NCBI RefSeq assembly: GCF_036417845.1
Contig: NC_089978.1
Location: 135,402,288 to 135,466,287, forward strand
DNA: 64,000 nucleotides
Source: Apteryx mantelli
Taxonomy: Eukaryota > Chordata > Aves > Apterygiformes > Apterygidae
Direction: 5' to 3'
This document shows positions 54,501 to 64,000 of the stretch, piece by piece. Position 1 is the stretch's first letter; each line of letters starts with the position of its first letter. A model generated the notes under the pieces. That model saw only the letters and a list, made by a program, of their open reading frames with translations, was not told where the DNA came from and did no database searches. A program made the position numbers and the translations under genes.

Positions 54501-57500
54501 TTTTGCTTATGTAATAAAGTTTCCTATAAGTATAAATGAATGAAGCTGATAGAAACTGATTGTTTCTCTCTCCCACTATGCTCTTCCGCTATCTTTTTCT
54601 TGCCTAATTCTGCCTTCAACATCCGTTCACAATATATTCAATTCACTGACAAACTTCTATTACGAGGATGAGCAAAGTGGTGGCAAGTTTGCTTCTAAAA
54701 TTGAGATACGACACTAAAATTGAGATAGGCAACCAAACAAATAGCCAGTCAAACATTCATGGTGTCATGTGTGACTCACCAATCCAGCGTGGTCTCTTTG
54801 AATTACATGATTCATGGACAGGGAATGGAAGATATGATCCATAACAGTGTTCCAGCTACAAGAGATCCAATAAATCCATGAAATCATTAGCAAAAGTCTT
54901 CTATTTTTTTTCCATAGCACAAGGCTGTAAGTATCATGGAACAGAGAGATAGGTATTTACACACATACATAAATGACTTCAAACATAATACACATCCAAA
55001 TGAAATGGATTATGACAAGACAGCTGCGCTATTTTTTTTTTTCAATGCAAAATTCATTCCTGCCTTTGCTTATCTCTACTGCTACTCATATCCCCTGTAG
55101 GGAAACATTACACTGAGGTATCAGATCCCCCCTGTGCATCCTTAATCTCAGAACCTTTTGCCAAAACTTCATCTGTCTAATGATTCTTTTAGGTTGCTAT
55201 CAAAATTTCATCATGTTTGTACAGAAACATGCAATTTAAAAAAGGAGAAAAAGTAGTCCGAGAAAGCCTACATTTTTCATAAGGGAACTTCTCTGCTCAA
55301 AAAAATCTGGTCTTCCTTAGTATGAAATATGCTTACTGCAAGTTCCCATCTTTGTCAATGCACTGAGAATACTGAATCTTTATTAAATTCTTTCTTTAGT
55401 CCAGTGTTAACAACTGCAGATAATGAAAAGGTGAAAACGAAAAACAAAATTAGGAAAGAAAAGTCCTTCTCTTCCTCAACAGATCAGACTAGTAGCTTTC
55501 TACTAAGAGAATCTTTCAACACAAATTGAAAGATTTTAGAAACAATATTTTCTTTCTGGCTTTCAGGTTCTTGGTGACATCAATAAGAATGCGAGAAAAC
55601 TTTCTTCCTCCCCAATTCCTTCTCCCCTCTTTTTAACCTCAGACTATTGCAAGTTTCAATTTGTTAATAAAAGCCACTCTGTCCTTTGTACACACTCATT
55701 TCTTTTAACATTTAAAAACCATCCCTTTGTGCTCATACCCAATCCCAAATGCAGCCCATCCTTTTATTTTTAAAGTTGTTGTACCCTTGAAACCCCATTG
55801 CTCAAGTTGGATTCTGTCTTCAAGATCATTTCCTCCAGATGCTGCTGTTTGGTTTCTCGCAGAGCTTCGCAGAAGGCTGAGAAAGCATTAGGGCCTCTCT
55901 TGGGCAGCAAATTGAGGAATTCCACATTTTGGCTGAAGCTCCCAGACTTGGCCTAGATCCAGAGAAGAAACAGAATCTACACTCACAGAAACACCCCAGC
56001 ACAAATCTTTTTTCTTCAAGTAAATATTCCATCACCGTGCTTAACTGTGCCAGATGCTTTTTAATAGTTTTTCCTAGTTCATTTCACCCCGCTGTTCACG
56101 TTAGTTTAAGAGGGAAGAGTATACGACAACATAGCAAGACAGCACTTCATACATGACCACACATAGTAACACATCCTCTCATCTCTAAACTTTCACTTCC
56201 AGTTAATGTCTGTATAATTTCTATTTCCTCTAATACACAAAGTCCCAAACCACATTTTCCGCTACTGCACAGCTTGTTTATGGTCTCCTGCACTCACGTA
56301 CAAATCCCTCAGAAAGTGTTAAGTAAAATACTTGTTTTATGCAGTTAATTCCAAAAAGATACTACACATGTATAGAGTGTTAGATTTAGAGCAATGAAGC
56401 AATTTATAGTACTGTACAATAAACAGTAACAATCAACACTGAAAAAAATATATATATAACCCCCCCACTTGCTATATATATGTTTTTTTATATATGTATA
56501 TATATATATAAAAATATAAAAAATCCACTTCCTGTGGATGTTTTACAGATATATAGATAGATATATAGGGATATTTATCTATCTATCTATCTATCTATAT
56601 ATCTGTAAAACATCCACAGGAAATTTTAGTTGTTAGAATATTAACAGAACATTTGTTAAAGAATTGTGTAATTTATGAAATAGTAGTCATCCCTGTGAAA
56701 TCTGACATATAATGAAACACTGTGTACTAAAATACTGTGTACCAAAAAGCATGTTTTTTCACTTCCATGGAATTCATCCTACACTTTTTGGTTAACCAAG
56801 GCAATAGTGCTGACAACTGTAGTCATTAACAATGTCACTTAAATCCAAGATCTCTCTTTTGGTGATGATAAGAAACGGTTGATAAGTTACACAGAACAAA
56901 TGACTAAAAGTACTTAAAACATTAGCAATAACAGGAACATAGGATCAGAAAAAAGCCTCGAGTCTGATATGTAAACCACTGCTACAGAAGATTTTACATC
57001 ATAGAGTCCCTTTTATAAAATTTATCAAGCTTGATCTTAAAAGTAGTTTGGCTTTTGTCCCATCATATTGTTTAGAAGGATATTGCAAAATCATGTTGGT
57101 CTAATGCTCATGAACCTATTCGCCACTGTCCTTTGACTTCAGTGTTCTCCTGTCCTTTCCCTTATTTAACAAATTATTTTCTATAAATCAGTTTTCATTT
57201 GCTAGAGTAAACAAGACACATTCTTTTAGCCTCCTCTTATAACTATGGCCTTTTCCCTTTGACAATACAAGTACTCTTTCCTGTTTCCACAGAAATTTTG
57301 TCTTTCAGAACACTGCTGACTAAAATTGCATACAATATTCTCACCTATACCTTTCAAAAAAGTACAAAAATACTTGCCTCTCTCTCCTGTAAGCACTTCT
57401 CTATTAGTCCACAGAAGATAACCAGCTCCATTTACTTGTATCTTGCTGTAAGCCCTCTGAATTTTATCTTCCCTAATAAAGTAAAATGACAGCGGATATT

Positions 57501-60500
57501 CTAAAGGACCTATTAATTATTTCTTCCTTTCTAATAGACCAGCAGCTGTTTATGACAGTATTAAAGCTCAAGATCATGAATCTTCTTCACTTTGTACATC
57601 TTCATAGTCTATGACTCTGAGCCATAAATCATAACTGAGAACACGAGTTGTCTTGAGAATTGGACCTTAAGGTTAATTGAAAAGTTATATTTCCATAATG
57701 TTCATATTCTGCAGGTTGTATGTATAGTAATCAGCCTTTGCATAACTCCTTCCTTAATGGTTCCTTAAATACCCAAAGTGCAGTACCTCCTCATGTAACT
57801 TCTACATTAATGCCACTGTTACGGGTTAATCTAAATAATGTTCAGCAAATATTCAGGAGTAAAAGTTTCTTAAAGCAGATTTCTTTCATTCTGTTTTCTA
57901 ATACATTCTTAATTCACCTTCATGCCTACAGATGAATTTGATAATCTGTAAAACATGGACTGGTTGTAAGACATACTCTGAATTCAATTCTTCATCAAAA
58001 TTCCACAGTATTAGTCTTGTTATTGAGCCAGAATATACATACAAGATCTAAGCAGACAGGATACATCCTTGACAAATATCCTAACTGATCTTATGCCACT
58101 TTGTCAAAGCCACTGATCCCTTCATTGTCATCTAGTAACCAATATAAAGCATTTAGATATCCCTATCCCCATGACCTACTAACCCACAATTACATTATAG
58201 AGGCTTCAATTTGTTTCAAAAGGAAAACAAAACCCTTGCCATCATAACTGCAATTTTGAAGTTCTCTTCCAGAGCTCTGGAAGTACATTTGACACCCTGA
58301 CAAGAGGACACTGATGAAGTGGATTTTGGACTTCATCTTAGAAATGGCTGTTTTCACTTTCACATTTTATTCTTATTGTCCACCTTTGCTTGGCCTTTGT
58401 GTTTGAAATCTCTCTTCAGGACCTTCATCTAGATAATGATTAGATTTACCTCATCTGCACTACATAGTAGGTCCAAATTCTTTCTTTGTTCTTTTCAAAA
58501 AATATTATGATTGAAAATATTCATTTTGTCTAGTATCTTTTATGATGCCTCAGTTCAAATTCATTCCTGCCAATGCTTACTCTTTCTCCATTTCTTCTTT
58601 TGGCATCCAAGCTGCTTCTATTTATTAATTCTTCTCCAGTCTACACATATAAACTCTTTACTTACTCTTCACATGCCTTATGAGCTCTTCATCCAGTTCA
58701 GTCACTTTCTCTTCAGTTGTTCTTCCAACAGTCTCCTTCCCTCCCACCTCTTTCTTACTTGTAATACAGATTCAGGATTGGTTTAGCAGCTCATACTTGA
58801 AGATATTCCAGGCTTTCTTCAGCAACCTGAGCTTCTCAGTTTATTTCACTTTTCTTGTGGTACTTCATTTAAAGAAGGTAGACTTTTATAAACTGTTTCC
58901 AGAACCAATTTGTTTATTCTTCCATTTAATATAAATGGAACAAACACATGACCAGTACAACTGAGAGATTTTTAAGATAGGATGATTTATAATATAATAA
59001 CTCATCCAGATCTTCATTCCATGACTATTTGTTTGGAGGAAGGATACAGAGAACCAGTCAGTTACAACATCTAGGAAAATCTATGCTCTGTTATCAAACA
59101 CAGTGGCATTTGTCTCTTCCCATTTCCACTAAGGTCCACCATTAATGTCAGAATACATTTTTCGGGAATGGTTCTCCTTAACAGTATTCCTAAGACCTTT
59201 GTTCTCATTTGACCCAGAGTGCAGGAGATTATAAGAAATTCACAGAACTACCCTAGAAGAATGAAAGAAGATAACTTGTTTTTGACTCAAGCAATCATTT
59301 TTTATTCATGTTATTTCTTGTTTATTTGTTGTCTATTGCACTGTTATCATCAGTAGTATCCTGCCACTTCTACCTTCATTTGTCATTCTAGTGCAATGCA
59401 CATTTTGCATTACTATTGTTACAGGTTGCCACTGTTCTACTCCTTTCCATTCCCCCCCAAACATTTATGCTGTTACTTCCAGCTTCATATTCTGTATCAG
59501 TAGTCTAAGTTATTCTATTTTCTTGCTCCGACTGATGCTGCTATTCATATATATTTAAGCTACTCCTTATGAGTATACATAGTATCATGTGCAATTTGCC
59601 CATAAAGCTGGTCCACTTACCTGACTTCTCCATCACAACACTTTCTTCCTGCGTACTGTCTAAAGTATTGCTGCATTCCCTTTTACCTAATTATACCTGG
59701 AGGAAAAGACGCTCAGTCTTCTCCTCTCTTTCTCAGTTTAAACCTTATTAACTACAGCAGCATTTTTCCCAAAACTATTTCTTCTGGCACTGTCCCCGCT
59801 TCAAGAGGGTTTCTCTTTCAGTGACTGACTGCAGGCCAACAACGGAACATCTCTACAGACCAGCCACACATCATCAGTTCTTGATTCATCCTCTGCTCTT
59901 CACTATCTTGCTGTATCTTTGTCTTCTTTCACTAGGGATTGGAACTATTTCAGGGAAGACTGCCTTGGCAGGTATCCTCAACATGTTGCAAGAGAAATTT
60001 TGTGCTATCTTTTGACACATACTGAGTCAAAATTCATCAGGAAGTTACTTCCTCATTCCCTTCAAAAATTCTTCAAGCAATTTACAAAACACACATGAAA
60101 TATAAATTCTTTATATAAAAGTAGCTTAAGTGCCACAACAAGCTGGCTATAATATATTCATTTACTTTTTCTCACAAGACTCTTTTGGAAACAGATATTA
60201 TTCTTGCTTTTACAAATGGAAAAAAAATAGAGGTACAAAATGACAGCTAAGGACCAAAAGATACTACCTGACTCATCAAGTGCAGCCTGCCACAACTACA
60301 GGCCCCCATGCAGTTCCGTGATTTAGTAGATCTCAAACCATAATCATATTGTCGAGAGGCATACAATCCTTTCACGTGTTGCAAACACACCCTTGCTGCT
60401 GTGCACGTTCTCCAAATGTAATCAGATTAAAATATGCAGGTAACGCATATATGAGTTTTACCATGTTGCCACTTCCAAGAACGACACTGAGCTTAACTGG

Positions 60501-60688
60501 GAATAGAAGTAGCAGTGTACCGAGCATGACCTACATACCTGTATCACTTCCATCATCTCGGTGGTGATGATGTCTTTCTCTATCATATGCTCCATCAATT
60601 CTTTCAAAACCAGCTGCTTCGCCAGCATCACCCGGTTCTTCTTTAATGCTTCCTGCTGACACCTCTGCATGCCGCACGCCCCCAGCAT
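45420..60688 (-). CDS. CASP2: Caspase-2, complete coding region (10 coding exons)
   Basis: Initiator cysteine protease with an N-terminal CARD, activated by dimerisation on the PIDDosome (PIDD1-RAIDD) after DNA damage or centrosome stress. Joining the exons (1,281 bases with stop) gives 426 residues; human is 452 with a longer N-terminus. The CARD is about residues 8-95 ([29 protein letters not shown]). The large subunit has SGGDVD, the catalytic His250 in LLSHGVEG and Cys293 in FFIQACRG. The interdomain linker has DQRD and EESD, matching the human processing sites. The small subunit has [23 protein letters not shown] and [14 protein letters not shown]. All introns are GT-AG with matching phases. 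The first ATG (60,688) is the start, because the predicted exon 1 has an in-frame stop and no ATG. Confidence 0.97.
46192..46301 (-). CDS. CASP2: CASP2 exon 10
   Basis: 110 bases, phase 1 in and 0 out (acceptor TTCTCAG|GCAC, donor GTGAAG|GTGAGC). Encodes [20 protein letters not shown] to [10 protein letters not shown], including the substrate-binding RGSWYI. Confidence 0.95.
46396..46545 (-). CDS. CASP2: CASP2 exon 9 (interdomain linker)
   Basis: 150 bases, phase 1 in and out (acceptor CCCTAG|ATGA, donor GAAAG|GTACTA). Encodes [20 protein letters not shown] to [10 protein letters not shown]. It includes aspartates at the human processing positions (DQRD and EESD) and the start of the p10 subunit, [13 protein letters not shown]. 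Confidence 0.95.
46546..50335 (-). other. CASP2 intron 8, 3.8 kb
   Basis: AT-rich intron with one sense CR1 fragment (47,215-47,397). No exon or RNA gene was recognised. Confidence 0.8.
47215..47397 (+). mobile_element. CR1 LINE 3' end with (ATTCTGTG)n tail
   Basis: Typical avian CR1 terminus: ggagatattcaaaacacgcc, tggatgcaatcctgtgcaat, gggttggactagatgatctc, ccttccaacctcagtgattc, ending tgattctgtgattctgtgat. It is less diverged than the CR1 pieces in CLCN1 introns, and the same family as the 33.8-35.4 kb element. Confidence 0.93.
50336..50426 (-). CDS. CASP2: CASP2 exon 8 (catalytic cysteine)
   Basis: 91 bases, phase 0 in and 1 out (acceptor CTCTTAG|TTG, donor GGGGAG|GTGAGT). Encodes [20 protein letters not shown], then [10 protein letters not shown]. 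The caspase pentapeptide is completed as QACRG, and the split codon with exon 9 restores the following D (QACRGDETD). Confidence 0.96.
50570..51090 (-). mobile_element. Ancient CR1/L3-like LINE fragment, antisense, in CASP2 intron 7
   Basis: Contains ggtcagaccacaggtccatc and ctgtatcctgtgtctgacag, the 'tggtccatctagcccagtatcctgtc' block of old amniote CR1 elements. It is followed in the right order by a degraded cactagtacttgtatgggag and ctatttctacaccattcctt. Highly diverged. Confidence 0.55.
51184..51312 (-). CDS. CASP2: CASP2 exon 7 (catalytic histidine)
   Basis: 129 bases, phase 0 both sides (acceptor CTTCCAG|GAG, donor CTACAG|GTATAT). Encodes [20 protein letters not shown] to [14 protein letters not shown] contains the catalytic histidine. 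Confidence 0.96.
51501..51677 (-). CDS. CASP2: CASP2 exon 6
   Basis: 177 bases, phase 0 both sides (acceptor TTCTCAG|GCAT, donor GCACAG|GTAAGT). Encodes [20 protein letters not shown] to HDQTAQ. It contains [10 protein letters not shown] and RSGGDVD, the first strand and loop of the p20 fold. Confidence 0.96.
51678..53212 (-). other. CASP2 intron 5, 1.5 kb
   Basis: No repeat or exon recognised beyond short A/T runs. Confidence 0.8.
53213..53307 (-). CDS. CASP2: CASP2 exon 5
   Basis: 95 bases, phase 1 in and 0 out (acceptor TCACACAG|AACC, donor CACTTG|GTAAGT). Encodes [20 protein letters not shown] and [12 protein letters not shown], matching human KPCTPEFYQTHFQL at the start of the protease domain. 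Confidence 0.93.
53308..54779 (-). other. CASP2 intron 4, 1.5 kb
   Basis: Nothing recognised except a C11 run near 54,068-54,078. Confidence 0.8.
54780..54855 (-). CDS. CASP2: CASP2 exon 4
   Basis: 76 bases, phase 0 in and 1 out (acceptor TTGTAG|CTGG, donor GATTG|GTGAGT). Encodes [20 protein letters not shown] and RPRWI, corresponding to human CDYDLSLPFPVCESC, the linker between the CARD and protease domain. Confidence 0.9.
54856..55784 (-). other. CASP2 intron 3, 0.9 kb
   Basis: No repeat or exon recognised. Confidence 0.8.
55785..55952 (-). CDS. CASP2: CASP2 exon 3 (CARD part 2)
   Basis: 168 bases, phase 0 both sides (acceptor ATCTAG|GCC, donor TCAAGG|GTACAA). Encodes [20 protein letters not shown] to LSNGVSR. 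It matches human [20 protein letters not shown] and the following FCEALRET. Confidence 0.94.
56529..56622. repeat. Perfect inverted repeat, 35-base arms, 24-base loop
   Basis: The left arm (56,529-56,563) runs from TTCCTGTGGATGTTTTACAG into GATA-type repeats. The right arm (56,588-56,622) is its exact reverse complement. The loop is made of TATAGGGATATT and TATC repeats. The 100 bases to the left are alternating TA tracts. Confidence 0.93.
56935..57480 (-). mobile_element. Ancient CR1-like LINE fragment, antisense
   Basis: Shows in order the antisense landmarks of old CR1 elements: an ATTCTTTTAGCCTCCTCTTA block, a TTTCCTGTTTCCACAG block and a CAGAACACTGCTGAC...CAATATTCTCACC block, corresponding to 'cagaactggacacaatactccagctgaggtctcacc'. 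Very diverged. Confidence 0.5.
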
Positions 60689-60689
60689 C
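60539..60689 (-). CDS. CASP2: CASP2 exon 2 (first coding exon, CARD part 1)
   Basis: Acceptor CTCTGCCAG|GATG, donor ATACAG|GTATGT, phase 0 out. Encodes [20 protein letters not shown] to TEMMEVIQ. Human has ILGVCGM at the same place, so the isoleucine position has become the start methionine. A second in-frame ATG follows six codons later (60,670). Confidence 0.94.
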
Positions 60690-60699
60690 CTGGCAGAGA

Positions 60700-61350
60700 A
60701 GGGGAGATCAAAACCAAACTGAACCACAAGAGCGACACCATCCCGCCCAACTTTCCGCTCAGGAGCGAAAAGCCTGTCTCCGCGGGCAGCCGCCACCTGC
60801 TGGAGGACCGGAGGCGCCCGACAACGGGCGGAAGAGGTCTCCGCCGGCCGCACCACGGGGATCGCCGCCGCTGCCGCGGGGAACGGCGCGCTTCCCCCCA
60901 CCAGCTGCCGAGGCCACACAGGCCCTGCGCCCACCTCTCGCCGTAGCCCGTGGCAAACCACCTCGGCACCGCGCCGCCAGGCACCGGCCGGGACAAACGG
61001 CCGCGCGCGCGCCCGCCCCTCCCGCCACTCACCTCCCCGCGCGCGCGCACTCTTTCCCTGCTGCCCCAGGGATTCAAACCGCCCGACCAGCTTCCTTGGA
61101 GTCACGTGGCAGCGGCGGGCGCCTGCGCCGGAGCCCCGCCCTGTGCAAGCGCCAAGCAAAACTAGCCTGTCGTCACCGGCTCTGCCGTCTGCGTGCGCGT
61201 GCGCTGGCGTGCCCGCTTGGTGCGATGTGCTGGGCGGGAGGAGAGGGAGGTTTTGCTGCTCCTCCGGCCGCGGGATGGCGGCGGTCGTTGGGGGCGGGTC
61301 TGCCTGGTGCTCCCGAGCGTCGCCTTGGCCCTCCCCACCGTTGCGTTTCT
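60700..61350. promoter_or_regulatory. CASP2: CpG island, CASP2 promoter
   Basis: The only strongly GC- and CpG-rich block in the window, with (GC)n runs near 61,003-61,050. It includes a full USF/CLEAR-type E-box GTCACGTG (61,101-61,108). Open frames on both strands here are composition effects. It probably drives CASP2 leftward and may also act rightward. Confidence 0.85.
61033..61100 (-). other. CASP2: CASP2 exon 1, predicted non-coding (5' end approximate)
   Basis: A strong donor GGGGAG|GTGAGT ends an exon at 61,033. Joined to exon 2, the frame read back from the start ATG meets TGA without another ATG, so the exon would be 5' UTR. The transcription start is not known. Human has a coding exon here, adding about 25 residues. 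Confidence 0.5.
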
Positions 61351-61401
61351 GCACATCAGAAGACTAGTAGGAGTGGTTCTGCGTGCAAATAGAATTAACA
61401 G

Positions 61402-63534
61402 GTATGCTGCTTTGCAAACATACTGCTTCTCTGATTTCTGTATATTTTTGGAGTTGTCACATACATTTTGTTAGGCAGAAATCAGGTGAAATCAAAAAAG
61501 GACTTCAGTGTTATTGAGTAAATAAGAGGAAGAAAGGCAGGATACAGGGCATGTGGAGTACAGCTGAAATAAAGAGAAAGGGAAAAGCAAGCAAGCATCC
61601 TTTTAGTGAAAACAAATTTTTAGCTCTTGCCATGTAAAGCTTCAGATTGTTGTTCCTTGGTGCATGCTAAAATTTAGCACAAGTTGAAATGCTTAACTAA
61701 CCCTCTCAGATGCTGAAGAAAAAATCCTGTTGATCATAACTGAAGATATCTTTTTATCTTTCTTTTGGCTAGCTCTTATCTCTGCTGGTTGCCTGTGTTC
61801 CTGACTCCTAGGAATTTGCGCAGCCAGAAAGATCCTGGAATGCCCAACCTAGGCCATAAATCTCTATGCCCTTATGGTACGCTGCTACCCTTAACTGTTA
61901 ATTGTGATTAGTTCTCTTGGTTTTGCTGATAGTGGAGTGAGAGAGAGTGTGTTCTGAAGCATGAATGAAATAATTAGCCTTCAAAAAATCATGATGTCTC
62001 TCTTGGCAGTTTTTTTTTCTCTTGTAATACTTTAATGATAGCGATATCATAGCTGCTTTGTCATTAATGGTACTAAAGTGATTCAGCTGTAGATTTAGAA
62101 ATAGAATTCCTCTCCTCTTTCTAAGCCAAGGTTATCAAATAAGCAGAATGCAAGCAGCTGTTAGTCATGATTTTGTGGAGTGTTTCTGACAGGATGAAAA
62201 ACTGATGATACCATCAGATATTTTTAATATTCACCATTAATGGTCCTGTTTACTTATAACAAACAGAGTCATCTTCTTTTGAACTATAAAGACTCAAACA
62301 GTTGGAAATAATGTATTTGCTCCTAGCCCATGGCTTTATGGTTCCTGGTATGAATTAAAAATGATGCAGTCATATGAGACAAAATGTTGGTCAAGTGTAA
62401 TGTCACCTTGCTGAATCAAAGCCATTCAAAAACTTTTCATGGTTAACTTCAATAAGAATTTTTGCTATTTTGGATATTTGGATGCTCTGCATATGGTACT
62501 GAATGGCTGCACTTAGAACAGCAACAAGGCTGTGGTTTTCTTGCTTCATCTTTTTTTCCACAGTACTCCAAGGCTGTGATGATTGCTGCTCTCTTTCATA
62601 AGGAAATTTGGACCTCCATATTTCATGTTTTTATTTGGACATTCACCAGACTTGAATGTCTCTTTGCATACTGCAGACCACTTCAGCTCTAACAGTTCAG
62701 AACCTAACAGTTTGACTCAGCTATTTTAAAAAACAGTGTAGCATCACTAATCAGTGAGAGCTAGGACCTGGCTTCAGACCAGAGCCATCATGACAAAGAT
62801 AACAAGTGCTTCATGACTGTTGTTCCCAGGTGCTCTCTGCTGCAGTCTTAACTTGGCCTTGGAAGAGTGACTGGGCCTTTCCAAACAAAACCATCCGCAT
62901 ATAGGTTTGTTACCAAGAACTTGAACAACATTGACATTTCTATGCAAACACATCAGCCATGATGACAATAAAGTATCTAGAGTGATCTGTGATGGCCTGT
63001 AGTACAACAGAGAAATGCTTTCTCCTGTAAAATTGGGAAGACGGTAGTCCAGGCAGAGGGTATGTGTCTGTGTCCCATTGTTGGCCTCTCTTGCATGAGA
63101 GAAACTGCTATTATCTTCCTCTTACTTATTGCTGTTTCTGTTCTTGTCCTTTCCAAGCCAGCTTGTCCTGGCTACGTCCCACAGTTCTTCAGCAATCCTT
63201 TGGCAACCTTGTCTCTTCCCATGATTCACTCTCCTCCTCCAAAAAGGGGTATCCCCAGGCTCGGAATTGCTGCTGTATATCATACATCTTTTTTTTCCTA
63301 GTGGTCTTCTATATCTTCTGCCAGGACAAAGCACTGTGGTATTGTTTTGGGCATGCATGAAGGTTCTAGTGAAATCAGAAGCTATGTCTGTAGTTCATCT
63401 CTGGTTCGAAGAATGGCAAGACAAACTTCTACTGTTTCAGGCATGAAAAAGACTCATCTCTTTCTCCTTCCCTCCAGGTGCAGCCTGCGTTGTGGTGAGG
63501 GATTTGGTCCTGCATTCATAGAAGGTGGAATTAA
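61402..63534 (-). other. TMEM139 3' UTR and CASP2-TMEM139 spacer
   Basis: No coding exon. The left end begins with a possible rightward donor (AACAG|GTATGC at 61,401). A minus-strand AATAAA lies near 62,630 and could end the TMEM139 transcript. No repeat was recognised. Confidence 0.45.
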
Positions 63535-63943
63535 TCATAATATTGAGGGCTGGAAAGCATTTTCAAAGATCTCATCATTGATGACACTCTCATAAGCAGG
63601 TGGTGGAGTAAGTGGCTCCAGTGGCTCAAACCTGTCTTCAATACCTTTCACTTCATGGATGTCTGAAACAAACCGCTGCAACCTGGGGGGCTGCACCAGC
63701 TGCAAGTGCATCCTGGAGCCTCTGTCTGTCTCAGAGGTGCACCTTGTGTTTGTTGGCACTGAGACCCTGAGAGTCTCTACCACAGTCTCTTCTTGGACAG
63801 ATGATTCAATAACTGTATTGTAAGGCGGAGGCTCATTCAGTGGTGAGGGCACTGTGCCTGGATTGGATGCAATTGTCCATATTGCTGGAGGTGACATAGT
63901 CATCACCTCCTCGTAGGTAGGTGCTTCATAGGCAGCATTCACC
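63535..63943 (-). CDS. TMEM139: TMEM139, last coding exon (partial gene, 5' part outside window)
   Basis: Acceptor CATGCATAG|GGTG, then 135 codons and stop TGA. The frame matches the cytoplasmic tail of mammalian TMEM139 in three ordered blocks: YEAPTYEEVM (human FEVPVYEEAV), PPPYNTVIE (human PPPYSTVVI) and LEPLTPPPAYESV (human LEPLTPPPAYDV). Two PPxY-type WW-binding motifs (PPPY, PPAY) are kept. The membrane helices, expected in an upstream exon, are beyond the right edge. The human protein is reported to interact with kidney anion exchanger 1; function in birds is inferred only. Its position next to CASP2 in the same orientation matches human and supports the call. Confidence 0.9.
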
Positions 63944-64000
63944 CTATGCATGAAAGAGAGGAATGCCAGTAAAACTTTTTTATTTGTTTATTTTATGCAT

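Larger units (their letters stand above)
55953..60538 (-). other. CASP2 intron 2, 4.6 kb
   Basis: Separates the two CARD exons. Contains an AT-rich palindrome with GATA/TATC repeats (56,430-56,625), an old antisense CR1-like fragment (56,935-57,480) and a possible RTE-type LINE remnant near 57,540-57,700. The rest is AT-rich without recognised features. Confidence 0.7.

Noticed and set aside
60458-61392. Long open frames on both strands (up to 298 codons) over the CpG island
   Set aside because: They are a composition effect of GC-rich DNA. Only the CASP2 exon 2 part is real coding sequence, and it is bounded by splice sites.

Overview
The window is vertebrate and almost certainly avian DNA. 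Split genes with GT-AG introns lie in AT-rich sequence, the interspersed repeats are mainly CR1 LINEs with the avian ATTCTGTG-type 3' tail, and there is one compact CpG island. The order of bird cannot be set from the sequence. All three protein-coding genes are on the minus strand, in the order TMEM139 - CASP2 - CLCN1 (read right to left). That is the arrangement at human 7q34-q35. The exons below were found by translating the minus strand, requiring splice sites of correct phase, and comparing with the known mammalian proteins.

Left part (1 to about 39.5 kb): the 5' half of CLCN1, the skeletal-muscle voltage-gated chloride channel. Exons 1 to 7 are complete and exon 8 runs off the left edge. 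The classical first exon is at 14,536-14,724, with a TATA/MEF2-like element upstream. A second first exon is at 39,237-39,287. It encodes 17 residues ending FRYQQTL, joins exon 2 in frame, and resembles the N-terminus of the paralogue CLC-2. I regard this as the main finding. The gap between the two first exons (about 24.5 kb) holds a 5'-truncated CR1 with a dead reverse transcriptase, an LTR-like element, a purine-rich tract and a GC-rich degenerate segment present as two tandem copies (24.1-27.7 kb) that I could not identify.

Middle (39.5-45.4 kb): intergenic sequence with a probable solo LTR (41,286-41,568), then the 3' UTR of CASP2.

Right part: CASP2 (45,420 to about 61.1 kb), complete, with ten coding exons and a predicted non-coding first exon in the CpG island, giving a 426-residue initiator caspase with CARD, p20 and p10 regions. 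At the right edge is the last coding exon of TMEM139 (63,535-63,943). The three genes do not form one pathway: CLCN1 sets muscle-membrane chloride conductance, CASP2 is a stress-activated protease, and TMEM139 is a small membrane protein with PPxY motifs. Their adjacency is conserved synteny.
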